A stretch of 36,470 bases of DNA, from contig JAFLSX010000022.1 of NCBI GenBank assembly GCA_022510705.1, positions 1 to 36,470 on the forward strand, in the 5' to 3' direction. Position 1 is the stretch's first letter. Each line of letters opens with the position of its first letter. The notes beneath the pieces were generated by a model. That model had not been told where the DNA came from. It saw only the letters and a list, made by a program, of their open reading frames with translations, and searched no databases. Source of the stretch: Lachnospiraceae bacterium (lineage in GTDB: Bacteria > Bacillota > Clostridia > Lachnospirales > Lachnospiraceae). Positions 1-8,086 of the stretch are shown here, piece after piece. The position numbers and the translations under genes were made by a program.

Positions 1-321
1 GGCGGCAAGATAAAAAAGAGGATACTGAAGGATATTGCCTATGATTATATTCCAAGGGAACTGTTAGACAGGCCGAAGGTAGGTTTTGGCGTACCGTTAG
101 ACAAATGGCTGAGGGGACCTTTAAAAGAGCAGCTTTTATCCATGGCAGACCGAGATTTTCTGATCAGACAGGATTTGTTTGATGTGGACTTCTTTACGAA
201 AATAATGGAAGTATATATGAAGTATGGTGATAGAGGACCGGCAACAGGAGCGAATTATTCCAAGATGATATGGCCATTTTTTGTATTTCAGCAGTGGTAT
301 GCTTCCTATATGGAAGCGTAA
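1..321 (+). CDS. Asparagine synthase-like amidotransferase, C-terminal end (5' truncated by window edge)
   Basis: The reading frame is open from base 1 and stops with TAA at 319-321, giving 106 residues of a protein that begins before the window. It contains the segment DRPKVGFGVPLDKWLRGPL, which is typical of the C-terminal synthetase domain of AsnB-family glutamine-hydrolysing asparagine synthases. Family members in polysaccharide loci often transfer an amide to a uronic acid or other carboxyl group on a sugar, and the tight spacing to the following glycosyltransferase (start 335) supports such a role here. The glutaminase domain and ATP site are outside the window, so free asparagine synthesis cannot be excluded. 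Confidence 0.8.
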   Translation, partial: GGKIKKRILKDIAYDYIPRELLDRPKVGFGVPLDKWLRGPLKEQLLSMADRDFLIRQDLFDVDFFTKIMEVYMKYGDRGPATGANYSKMIWPFFVFQQWYASYMEA

Positions 322-334
322 GGAGAACTATGCT

Positions 335-1450
335 ATGAGAAACAAAAAAAGAATCGCGTTTTATTGCAGCTCGCTTGCTAGAGGAGGTGCGGAAAGGGTA
401 TTTGTCAATCTGGCGGAATATTTTACCGATAAGGGCTATCAGGTCTTTATCGTGACCCAGTACCGTCTGAAAGATGAATATACTATCAGCGATAGGATAC
501 AAAGAGTAATTTCGGACCTAACGCTGGAGGAAGTACAAAAAGGACGGATCAAAAATTTCATAAACCGTTATAGAAAGTTGCGCCGTATCCTGCAGGAAAT
601 TCATCCGGATATCGTATTCTCCTGTATAGGAAAAAATAATTTTATGGCGCTTGCGGCAGGGGTATTTTGTAAGAGAAAAACCGTTGTTTCAGTAGTGTCA
701 GATCCCAAAAGGGAATATTATACGAGATATATGCGCTTTCTTGCTAAAAATTATTTTGTTTTTGCTGATGGTATCGTGTTACAAACAAAACAAGCAATGG
801 AGTATTTTCCCAAGCGTATACAGAAGAAATCGGTAATATTGCCTAATTCCTTAAATCCGGCCTTTTTAAAACCTCGTTATGAAGGTGTGCGGAAAAAAGA
901 AATCGTTGCAGTGGGACGGCTGGATGATAATAAGAACCATGCTATGCTTTGCAGAGCGTTTGCCAAGTTGGCACAGGATTTTCCCGACTATCGGGTAGTG
1001 ATCTACGGCGAAGGCGAGAAACGAAAAGCGTTGGAGTGGTTGATCGGTGATTTGCAGATGGAGGATTGCATCTTTCTGCCGGGCAGAACAGAGCATGTGG
1101 AGGATGAAATTTATAAAAGCAGCCTGTTTGTGATGACTTCCAATGTGGAAGGAATGCCCAATGCTCTGTTGGAGGCGATGGCATTAGGTCTGCCGGTGAT
1201 TTCCACGGATTGTCCTTGCGGCGGACCGGGGGAAATGATCCGACATGGTGAAAATGGGTACTTGATTCCTGTACGGGATGAGGAAGCTTTACAAAAACAG
1301 CTTCGCTACTGTCTTTCTCATCCGGAGGAAATGGATATGGTAGGCAGAGAAGCGGCTAAGTTGCAGGAGAAAATGAATCCGGAGAGCGTCAATCGGCAGT
1401 GGGAAGCATATTTTAATCGGGTAATGGCTGGTGTGAGGGAAAAAAGTTGA
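335..1450 (+). CDS. GT4-family glycosyltransferase
   Basis: A 371-residue retaining glycosyltransferase of the GT4/GT-B type, expected to act on the cytoplasmic face and add a sugar from a nucleotide donor to the growing lipid-linked glycan. The N-terminal domain carries the GGAERV motif near residue 17, and the C-terminal domain carries the EX7E donor-site motif (E272 to E280, EGMPNALLE) followed by GLPVIS. The ATG at 335 was chosen because AGGAGA lies 9 bases upstream; the in-frame ATG at 281 lies inside the previous gene and lacks a good ribosome site. Length is normal for the family. Donor and acceptor cannot be told from sequence. Confidence 0.9.
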   Translation: MRNKKRIAFYCSSLARGGAERVFVNLAEYFTDKGYQVFIVTQYRLKDEYTISDRIQRVISDLTLEEVQKGRIKNFINRYRKLRRILQEIHPDIVFSCIGKNNFMALAAGVFCKRKTVVSVVSDPKREYYTRYMRFLAKNYFVFADGIVLQTKQAMEYFPKRIQKKSVILPNSLNPAFLKPRYEGVRKKEIVAVGRLDDNKNHAMLCRAFAKLAQDFPDYRVVIYGEGEKRKALEWLIGDLQMEDCIFLPGRTEHVEDEIYKSSLFVMTSNVEGMPNALLEAMALGLPVISTDCPCGGPGEMIRHGENGYLIPVRDEEALQKQLRYCLSHPEEMDMVGREAAKLQEKMNPESVNRQWEAYFNRVMAGVREKS

Positions 1451-1533
1451 TTTCGGTAATTGTTGCAGTATATAATATTAGGAAATGGAAGACGGCTGTA
1501 TTTTTACTGGGAATGATAAAGGAGAACAGATGA
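1447..1533 (+). pseudogene. Relic of a GT2 glycosyltransferase N-terminus
   Basis: An in-frame 28-codon stretch starting at TTG 1447, overlapping the stop of the GT4 gene, reads LISVIVAVYNI and then leaves the GT2 pattern. ISVIVAVYN is the hallmark first beta strand of GT2 enzymes, and the DNA resembles the same strand in the GT2 gene further on (about 2558-2595). The frame ends with TGA at 1531-1533, overlapping the ATG of the next gene (ATGA arrangement), so it may still be translated and couple the two genes. The simplest reading is the stump of a deleted GT2 gene. A real small peptide gene is possible but less likely. Confidence 0.6.
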
Positions 1534-2483
1534 GAAATAAGGTATTGATCTTGGGAGCAGCGGGTTTTATTGGGACGAATCTGACGCTTAGGCTGCTTTT
1601 GGAAAAAAAGCAATTGGTTCTCTTTGATCGCAGAGAAGCACAGTTTGATCCCAAGGTATGTGAGGCGGTACGACAGGGTAAAGCAGAGTTTTTGACTGGC
1701 CAGTTTCTGGAGGATAACTGGAAGATGCAAGCTAATCTGTTACGAGAAGTGGACATGGTATACCATTTGGTCAGCACCACTTGTCCTACTAACTCTAATC
1801 AGGATGCAGCAAGAGAAATGGAGGAGAATGTAATTGCCACCATGCATTTTTTAGATGCCTGTGTGGAACATGGAGTCAGGAAAGTGATTTTTTTGTCGTC
1901 CGGCGGCACCGTATATGGAAAGGAACATACGGGTATCTGTAAGGAAGAGGAGGAAGCATTTCCTATTACGGTGTATGGTGTTCAGAAGTTGACGATAGAG
2001 AAAATATTATATTTATATTGGCAGATGCATGGGCTGGATTATCGCATTGTCCGGTTGTCCAATCCGTATGGTCCCTATCAGCGCCCTAACGGGATACAGG
2101 GAGTAGTGACTACGTTTACTTGGAAAGCGTTACATGATGAACCAATCTTGGTTTATGGAGATGGCTCAGTAGTACGCGACTATATATATATTGATGATGC
2201 AGTAGAAGGCATTTTACGTATTGCAGAACAACAGGGAAATCATCGTTTATATAATTTGGGTAGTGGCAGAGGCAGGACTGTTGACGAAGTGATTCAGACC
2301 ATTGCCCGAGTATTACAGAAACAAATGAAAGTAAGCTATCAATCATCACGAGCAGTGGACGTGCCGGTGAATGTGTTGGATGTTAGCCGTTTTAAACAGG
2401 ATTTTGGGGGATTTCTCCCTATTGAGCTGGAAGAGGGGATCCAACGCCTGGCAAGTTTTTTTAAAGAGCAGGACAGATGCTGA
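1530..2483 (+). CDS. NAD-dependent epimerase/dehydratase (extended SDR, GalE-like)
   Basis: A 317-residue extended short-chain dehydrogenase/reductase. The nucleotide-binding motif GAAGFIG lies near the N-terminus, SSGGTVYG carries the catalytic serine/threonine region, and YGVQK gives the YxxxK catalytic pair. The segment YGDGSVVRDYIYIDDAVEG is typical of UDP-glucose 4-epimerase-like enzymes, so production of UDP-Gal or UDP-GalNAc is the most likely role (inference); this would supply the GT6 enzyme downstream. Start 1530 has AAAGGAGA 5 to 12 bases upstream; the in-frame ATG at 1485 lies inside the GT2 relic and is unlikely. It overlaps the next gene by 7 bases. Confidence 0.85.
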   Translation: MRNKVLILGAAGFIGTNLTLRLLLEKKQLVLFDRREAQFDPKVCEAVRQGKAEFLTGQFLEDNWKMQANLLREVDMVYHLVSTTCPTNSNQDAAREMEENVIATMHFLDACVEHGVRKVIFLSSGGTVYGKEHTGICKEEEEAFPITVYGVQKLTIEKILYLYWQMHGLDYRIVRLSNPYGPYQRPNGIQGVVTTFTWKALHDEPILVYGDGSVVRDYIYIDDAVEGILRIAEQQGNHRLYNLGSGRGRTVDEVIQTIARVLQKQMKVSYQSSRAVDVPVNVLDVSRFKQDFGGFLPIELEEGIQRLASFFKEQDRC

Positions 2484-3565
2484 CAGAGGAGGAACTGTTG
2501 AAAAAGCTAGAACATTATAAACCAAGCCCCATACCAGCAGAGGAACAGAATGAAACGATTTCGGTAGCGGTTGCAGTATACAACAGCGATGCCTATTTAG
2601 AGCAGTCCCTGGATTCTCTCTGTAGGCAGACGTATCGTAATCTGGAAATCATTTTGGTGGATGACGGTTCTACCGATAATTCCGGTAAGATCTGCGATCA
2701 CTATGCAGCAGAGGATTCCCGGATTAAAGTTATTCACAAGGAAAATGGTGGACTTTTTACAACGAGAAATGTGGGAATTGAAAATGCTACTGGCACGTAT
2801 ATTGCTTTTTTGGACGGTGATGACTGGATAGATGAAAATATGTACGAAAGTATGCTTTCGACTCTAAAAGAGCAGGGGGCAGATCTGGTAGTATGCAGAT
2901 ATCGCTGTGTATATCAGGATGAGACCAAGGATTTATCTACTGACACCGCTTATGTGATGGACGGGCAGGAAATTCTCGAAAAATATTTAGAGGAAGATGA
3001 ATCGTATCAGATTCAGAATGCGGCATGGAATAAGCTGTATCGTCGTTCTCTGATCATGGATCTGCGTTTTCCACCGCGCTGGTATGAAGATATGCTCTAT
3101 ACCATTTGGCTGCTAAATAGACCTATGAGAAGTGTATATTTGGATCGGGCATATCACAACTATATCTGTGACAGGAGCAGCAGTATTATGAATCGGGGAA
3201 TCAATAATAAGGTTTTTACCGATTTGATCCCCAATCTATATGACAGGAGCATTTTTCTTCGAGAGATAGGAAGGGAAGATTTGGCGCTTTTGCAGGATTA
3301 CTATCTCTATAAGAGATTACTGATTTTTTATACCAACACGGTGAGAAGTAAGGATCCGGAAAAGAGGGCGCATAAAAAGTACCTAAAGGATAAACTGCGA
3401 GTGGGAAGAGCGGACTACCAAAAGATTTTTTCCATACCGTTTGCAAATCCAAATGAATTTCGAAAGTTAAAAATATTTTTATTTTCCCCGTGTTTATATC
3501 GGGTTACCATGTGGTTGAATGATACTTTTATTATCCCGTATAAGCTAAGAAAGTTGGAGTCATAA
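2477..3565 (+). CDS. GT2-family glycosyltransferase
   Basis: A 362-residue GT-A fold transferase. It shows ISVAVAVYN, the donor-binding DDGS (D62-D63), and the metal-binding DGDD (residues 113-116). The usual GGLSxARN segment is altered to GGLFTTRN. About 28 residues precede the first beta strand, which is longer than in the other GT2 proteins here. The ATG at 2477 has only a weak ribosome site; an in-frame TTG at 2498 has a strong AGAGGAGG 5 bases upstream and would remove 7 residues and the overlap with the epimerase gene, so it is a serious alternative start. The sugar specificity is unknown. Confidence 0.9.
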   Translation: MLTEEELLKKLEHYKPSPIPAEEQNETISVAVAVYNSDAYLEQSLDSLCRQTYRNLEIILVDDGSTDNSGKICDHYAAEDSRIKVIHKENGGLFTTRNVGIENATGTYIAFLDGDDWIDENMYESMLSTLKEQGADLVVCRYRCVYQDETKDLSTDTAYVMDGQEILEKYLEEDESYQIQNAAWNKLYRRSLIMDLRFPPRWYEDMLYTIWLLNRPMRSVYLDRAYHNYICDRSSSIMNRGINNKVFTDLIPNLYDRSIFLREIGREDLALLQDYYLYKRLLIFYTNTVRSKDPEKRAHKKYLKDKLRVGRADYQKIFSIPFANPNEFRKLKIFLFSPCLYRVTMWLNDTFIIPYKLRKLES

Positions 3566-3566
3566 T

Positions 3567-4451
3567 ATGCTGATGCTTCAGATGGGCGGCGGGCTGGGCA
3601 ACCAGATGTTTCAGTATGCCCTGTACCGTGCACTGCAGGAAAAGGGAAAAGAAGTCTGTATCGATGATACGACCATGTTTGAAAAGATTGGCAGACATGA
3701 CAATCGGCTGGAGGACATCTTTCCGCTGACCTATTGTCGTGCTTCAAAAAGCGAATACAATCGGTTGACGGATTCTTCGCTTGCACCTTGGGATCGAGTA
3801 AGGCGTAAGCTTTTTGGCAGAAGAGAACTACTCCATAAAGAGAAGGATGCCATCACTTTTGAAGAGAAAGTCTTTGGGGAAACGGACTGCTATTTGATCG
3901 GCTATTGGCAGAGCGGACGATATTTTGATCAAATAGAGGACAAGCTGCGGCAAGACTTTTGTTTTGACTTTGGCAGGTTTTCAAATAAAGCAAACAGCTA
4001 CCTGACACAGATTAAGCAATCTCCGGCAGTCAGTCTGCACGTACGAAGAGGGGACTATCTGGAAGAAAAATTCGCACCTCTTTACGGCGGTATCTGCACG
4101 GAAGCTTATTATAGATCTGCAATAGACTATTTCCGACAAAAAAATGCGGACACGGTATTTTATCTCTTTACCGATGACAAGGAATGGGGAAGAGGATTTG
4201 CCGGAACGGAAATGATATTGGTAGAGGGCACTACCGCGGAAGAAGATATGGCGTTAATGAGCCGATGCAAGGGACATATTCTTGCCAACAGCAGCTTTAG
4301 CTTTTGGGGCGCATGGCTGGATCCTGCACCGGATAAAGAAGTGGTTATGCCGGCAAAGTGGTTAAACGCCTCTGAAGGACAGGATATTTATTATGGATTA
4401 TGCAGCCTTAAGATAGATGCTGAGGGTAGCATTGTTTGGGAAAGGAAATAG
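3567..4451 (+). CDS. Alpha-1,2-fucosyltransferase, GT11 family
   Basis: A 294-residue GT11 enzyme. Seen directly are the N-terminal MGGGLGNQMFQYA signature and the HVRRGD motif (H158 to D163), which in the family contacts GDP-fucose; a later segment SSFSFWGAWL is also typical. The family transfers L-fucose from GDP-fucose to O-2 of galactose, the reaction that makes H-antigen-type structures (established for WbnK/FutC-type enzymes). No GDP-fucose synthesis genes (gmd, fcl, fkp) are in the window, so the donor must come from elsewhere. ATG at 3567 follows the previous stop by one base with TTGGAG upstream; a second ATG at 3573 is possible. The next gene encodes a GT6 enzyme that is a natural partner. 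Confidence 0.9.
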   Translation: MLMLQMGGGLGNQMFQYALYRALQEKGKEVCIDDTTMFEKIGRHDNRLEDIFPLTYCRASKSEYNRLTDSSLAPWDRVRRKLFGRRELLHKEKDAITFEEKVFGETDCYLIGYWQSGRYFDQIEDKLRQDFCFDFGRFSNKANSYLTQIKQSPAVSLHVRRGDYLEEKFAPLYGGICTEAYYRSAIDYFRQKNADTVFYLFTDDKEWGRGFAGTEMILVEGTTAEEDMALMSRCKGHILANSSFSFWGAWLDPAPDKEVVMPAKWLNASEGQDIYYGLCSLKIDAEGSIVWERK

Positions 4452-4455
4452 CAGA

Positions 4456-5274
4456 ATGAAAATTGCGATTCTTTACATCTGCACAGGAAAATATAAGGTC
4501 TTTTGGAAAGAATTTTATGAGAGCTTTGAGGAAAAATTTCTTCCTAATTGCGAAAAGACCTATTTTGTCTATACCGACACAAAGAAACTTATATATGGGG
4601 ACAGGGACAATGTCTGTCTGATTTCCCAGAAAAATCTGGGATGGCCGGACAATACCTTGCTGCGTTTTGCTCTTTTTGCCAGAGAGGAAGCGCGCTGGCA
4701 GGATTATGATTACACTTTTTTCATCAATGCCAATTTTTACTGTTTGAAAACCATTACGGAAGAAGAATTTCTCCCGATGGAAGAAAATCTGCTGGCAGCG
4801 GAGCATGCTAGTCAGCACGGCAGAAAGCCGACCGATATGACTTATGACCGTAACCCTGCCAGTTTGGCATATGTGCGGGAGGACGAGGGCGAATATTATT
4901 GCATGGGCGGTCTCAATGGCGGAAAAACCCATGCCTACATGGAAATGGTACACTCTTTAAAGAAAAATGTTGAGACGGACAGAGCAGTCGGTATAGTGGC
5001 ACAATGGCATGATGAATCCCATTTGAACCGTTATCTGATCGGACGGAAGGATGTAAAGATTCTGCCACCCTGCTACGGATATCCGGAGGGCTGGGAATTA
5101 CCCTATGAGCCTAAGCTTTTGATACGGGATAAAAGCAAGTATTTTGACGTGGAGGCGGTCAAGGCAGGCCGTTCAATGGGAAGAGTGAAACTGTACCTGG
5201 GGAGACTCAAAAGTAAGATTGCCATTCGGTCGAGGATCAAGGCCATCGTAAACCTATTTAAAAAGGGAGAGTAA
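4456..5274 (+). CDS. GT6-family glycosyltransferase (ABO-transferase-like, alpha-1,3-Gal or GalNAc)
   Basis: A 272-residue protein that resembles bacterial GT6 enzymes along its length. It shows the IAILYICTGKY start, LGWPDNTLLRF, NAN at 91-93 where animal GT6 enzymes have the metal-binding DxD (bacterial members have NxN), the donor-site segment MGGLNGG (150-156), and WHDESHLN (184-191) whose Glu187 matches the catalytic glutamate. The family adds Gal or GalNAc alpha-1,3 to fucosylated galactose, as in blood group B or A. At positions equivalent to human 266 and 268 I align Met and Gly, a mixed pattern, so donor choice cannot be called. Start 4456 has AAAGGAAA upstream; the in-frame ATG at 4417 lies inside the GT11 gene. 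Confidence 0.9.
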   Translation: MKIAILYICTGKYKVFWKEFYESFEEKFLPNCEKTYFVYTDTKKLIYGDRDNVCLISQKNLGWPDNTLLRFALFAREEARWQDYDYTFFINANFYCLKTITEEEFLPMEENLLAAEHASQHGRKPTDMTYDRNPASLAYVREDEGEYYCMGGLNGGKTHAYMEMVHSLKKNVETDRAVGIVAQWHDESHLNRYLIGRKDVKILPPCYGYPEGWELPYEPKLLIRDKSKYFDVEAVKAGRSMGRVKLYLGRLKSKIAIRSRIKAIVNLFKKGE

Positions 5275-5276
5275 AC

Positions 5277-6293
5277 GTGCCATATATTAGTGTGATCGTA
5301 CCGGTATATAATGCGGAAAAGAATATGGAACGGTGTGTGGGAAGCGTTTTAAAACAGGGATTTTCTGATTGGGAGCTTTTGTTGATAGATGACGGCTCTC
5401 GGGATGGAAGCGCTGCACTTTGTGACACTTTTGCGCTGCAAGATGCCCGGATCAGGGTATTTCATAAAGAAAACGGAGGCGTCTCTTCTGCCAGAAACAA
5501 GGGAATAGACTTGGCAAAAGGACGCTATATTCTTTTTTTGGACAGTGACGATTATCTGCCGGAAAACTATCTGGAAGCATTGACCCGGCAGCAGGAGGCA
5601 TGGGGAGAAGAGGCGTTTTGCTGGACGGCGCTTCGACTGATTAGTGAAAATCATCAAGTGAAAGAAGCGGTCTATGCTTATGGAGAAGATTCCTGCAGTA
5701 TAGTAAGGCGAAGCGATGTATTAAAACTCTCCGCCCGTTATCTTCTAAATGCACCTTGGAATAAATTGTATCAATCAGAAATCATACGGACACATTCTCT
5801 GCGTATGCCGGAAGACATCTCCATTGCGGAGGATCTGTGGTTTAATTTACAGTATTTGGAAGCTATGGGGGACTGTCCGATAGTGATCTTGAATCAGGTA
5901 ACCTATTTCTATATCCGCAACGGAGAAGCCTCTCTGGATCATGGCTATAGGAGCAATTATTATAAGATCCATAAGAAGGTTTTGGCAGAACTTCTTGACT
6001 ACAGTCGGAAATGGCAGGCTCCGCTTGAGGATGAATCTCTTTATTATGCACGATACTGGGAATATATGCAGAATGCCTTTTCAAATCTGGATTTGGCAGA
6101 CTGTTCCTTAGACGGATGGCAGAGATTTTGGGAAAAGGGAAGGATATTGCGGGATGGAAAATTCCAAAAAAGCCTTACCTATCAAAAAAAGAAAATGGGA
6201 AGAGGCAGTTATCTGGTGATGAGAAGTCGCTCTTATCTGTTGGTACAGCTATATCATTATCTGAGGCAAAGGAGTATGCATGGAAAAGATTAG
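5277..6293 (+). CDS. GT2-family glycosyltransferase
   Basis: A 338-residue GT-A transferase with ISVIVPVYN at the N-terminus, DDGS (D38-D39), GGVSSARNKG and the metal site DSDD (89-92). It begins with GTG at 5277, two bases after the previous stop, with AGGGAG 7 to 8 bases upstream. The segment WNKLYQSEI, common in Firmicute capsule GT2 proteins, follows the catalytic half. It overlaps the next gene by 14 bases, so translation is probably coupled. The C-terminal third is rich in Tyr, Trp, Arg and Lys without clear membrane helices. Donor and linkage are unknown. Confidence 0.9.
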   Translation: MPYISVIVPVYNAEKNMERCVGSVLKQGFSDWELLLIDDGSRDGSAALCDTFALQDARIRVFHKENGGVSSARNKGIDLAKGRYILFLDSDDYLPENYLEALTRQQEAWGEEAFCWTALRLISENHQVKEAVYAYGEDSCSIVRRSDVLKLSARYLLNAPWNKLYQSEIIRTHSLRMPEDISIAEDLWFNLQYLEAMGDCPIVILNQVTYFYIRNGEASLDHGYRSNYYKIHKKVLAELLDYSRKWQAPLEDESLYYARYWEYMQNAFSNLDLADCSLDGWQRFWEKGRILRDGKFQKSLTYQKKKMGRGSYLVMRSRSYLLVQLYHYLRQRSMHGKD

Positions 6294-8073
6294 TGTCATC
6301 ATCCCCATCTACAATGTGGAAGCATATCTGGAAAAATGTGTAACTTCCGTGCGGTGTCAAAGCTATCAGAATTTGGAGATTATACTGGTGGATGACGGTT
6401 CTCCCGATCACTGCGGAGCATTCTGTGACCGTTATGCAGGAGAGGATTCCCGGATCAAGGTACTCCATAAGGAAAATGGCGGACTTTCCGATGCCCGAAA
6501 TAAAGGCCTGGATATCGCAACGGGAGAGTATATCCTTTTTGTGGATAGTGATGATTTTATTCATCCTGAAATGATAGAGATACTGTATCACAATCTCCAA
6601 GCGGCAGAAGCGGACATTTCCGTATGCGGTTTTTTGTCGGTGGAAGAAGGGGAGGAAGTATCTTTGGCATTGCCGGGGGACAGTAAAACGGAAGTGTTTG
6701 GGGGCGAAGAGGTAATGCATTGCCTGCAGCATCGGAATCTGCTGACCGTAGTAGCATGGAATAAGCTGTATAAACGCAGTCTGTTTGCAGAACTTCGATA
6801 TCCTAAAGGAAAGCTCCATGAGGATGAGTTTCTGATACATCATCTTTTACACCAATGTAAACGAATTGTTTATACTGATGGCAAGCTGTACTATTACTTA
6901 CAGCGAAGCGGCAGTATTATGGGCGCGCTGAAATGGAACAGCGTGGCGGATGGCTGGCAGGCTTATGAAGAGCGGCTTGCTTTCCTGCAGGATCATGGAT
7001 ATGAGCAAATGGTGGTATGGACCAAGCTGCATATGCTCCATTATATATGTAAGTTTTACGCAAAACTTGAGCAGAACAGAGAGGCGGATAAACTGCTTTT
7101 GATATGGAGAAAGCAGTTTGCGGCATTGTATGAGGAACTTTTGGCTGCGGGGGCCATGTCTAAGGAGCAAAAACAATTTTATAAATATTTTGTAATCAGC
7201 CCCCAATTATATTATAATAAAAAGGCTAGGACGAAAAAAAGAGTGAAACGGCGAAACACATTAAAGAGGATAATAGTTTTTTTCCTTCTGGCAGCAGTAG
7301 CGGTGACAGGCATGCTTTATATACGCAGACCTGTTACAAAGACAGCGCATATTAGTATTGATGATGCGACTCTGATTTTTCAGGACATTTATTTGGAAGA
7401 ATATGAAAGTATCTTTAACAATCCTATTATGGGAAGGCTAAAGGAACTGCATGATCAGTATGAAATCCGGGTAACACTATATGTGTATTATAGAGTGGGT
7501 GGGTTTTCCCTGTGGGACATGCCGCTAGATTATCGAAGCGAATTTGAGGAGAATGCAGACTGGCTAAAGATCGGATTTCATAGTGACACAGAAGTGTTTA
7601 CCGAATTGCAGGAGGCTTCTCTGGAGGATTTTATTGAAGCATATACGCAGGTGCAGGACGCAATAGAAGAGTTTGCGGGAGAGAACTCACTAACAGGGGT
7701 TCTGCGGCTGCACTATTGGTATGCAACCGAAGATATGGTAAAATATTTACATACTCAGGGAGTAGAGGGGCTCCTATGCTGTGATCGGGGTGAACCAAGC
7801 TATGACCTGACGGAGGAAGAAACAGAACAGCTCTATGCTTCGAGAGATGGAATTTTGGAAAAAAACGAAGTAACTTACTACGCTACGGATATCCGTTTGG
7901 AGAGTACGGAGAATGTGGGAACTGTTTTAGAAGAACATAAAAAGGACAGAATCATCGTATTATTTACCCATGCTTGGTGTTTTATGGAAAACGGTGATAA
8001 ATTGGAGGAAGTAGTGAGCGCACTTTATGAAAGCGGTTACTCCTTTGACTGGCTGGAGAGTGAAGAAGAATAG
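6280..8073 (+). CDS. Fusion: GT2 glycosyltransferase - transmembrane helix - NodB-like deacetylase domain
   Basis: A 597-residue two-domain protein. Residues 1 to about 300 are a GT2 enzyme (ISVIIPIYN, DDGS at 38-41, DSDD at 89-92). A basic stretch (KKRVKRRNTLKR) and one hydrophobic helix at about 331-348 follow. Residues from about 355 resemble a NodB/polysaccharide deacetylase fold: SIDD (359-362) at the place of the catalytic TFDD, GFHSD (432-436) at the place of the first metal-histidine motif, and LFTHAWC with His564 at the place of the last motif. By the positive-inside rule the GT2 half is cytoplasmic and the deacetylase-like half extracellular. The second metal histidine of the usual HSxxH is not obvious, so activity may differ. 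Start 6280 has AAAGGAG upstream. Confidence 0.85.
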   Translation: MEKISVIIPIYNVEAYLEKCVTSVRCQSYQNLEIILVDDGSPDHCGAFCDRYAGEDSRIKVLHKENGGLSDARNKGLDIATGEYILFVDSDDFIHPEMIEILYHNLQAAEADISVCGFLSVEEGEEVSLALPGDSKTEVFGGEEVMHCLQHRNLLTVVAWNKLYKRSLFAELRYPKGKLHEDEFLIHHLLHQCKRIVYTDGKLYYYLQRSGSIMGALKWNSVADGWQAYEERLAFLQDHGYEQMVVWTKLHMLHYICKFYAKLEQNREADKLLLIWRKQFAALYEELLAAGAMSKEQKQFYKYFVISPQLYYNKKARTKKRVKRRNTLKRIIVFFLLAAVAVTGMLYIRRPVTKTAHISIDDATLIFQDIYLEEYESIFNNPIMGRLKELHDQYEIRVTLYVYYRVGGFSLWDMPLDYRSEFEENADWLKIGFHSDTEVFTELQEASLEDFIEAYTQVQDAIEEFAGENSLTGVLRLHYWYATEDMVKYLHTQGVEGLLCCDRGEPSYDLTEEETEQLYASRDGILEKNEVTYYATDIRLESTENVGTVLEEHKKDRIIVLFTHAWCFMENGDKLEEVVSALYESGYSFDWLESEEE

Positions 8074-8086
8074 GAACGGGAATATC

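Noticed and set aside
4408..4953. 181-codon open frame on the minus strand
   Set aside because: It lies opposite the GT6 gene, whose family motifs are unmistakable; the minus-strand product has no recognisable domain and no ribosome site.
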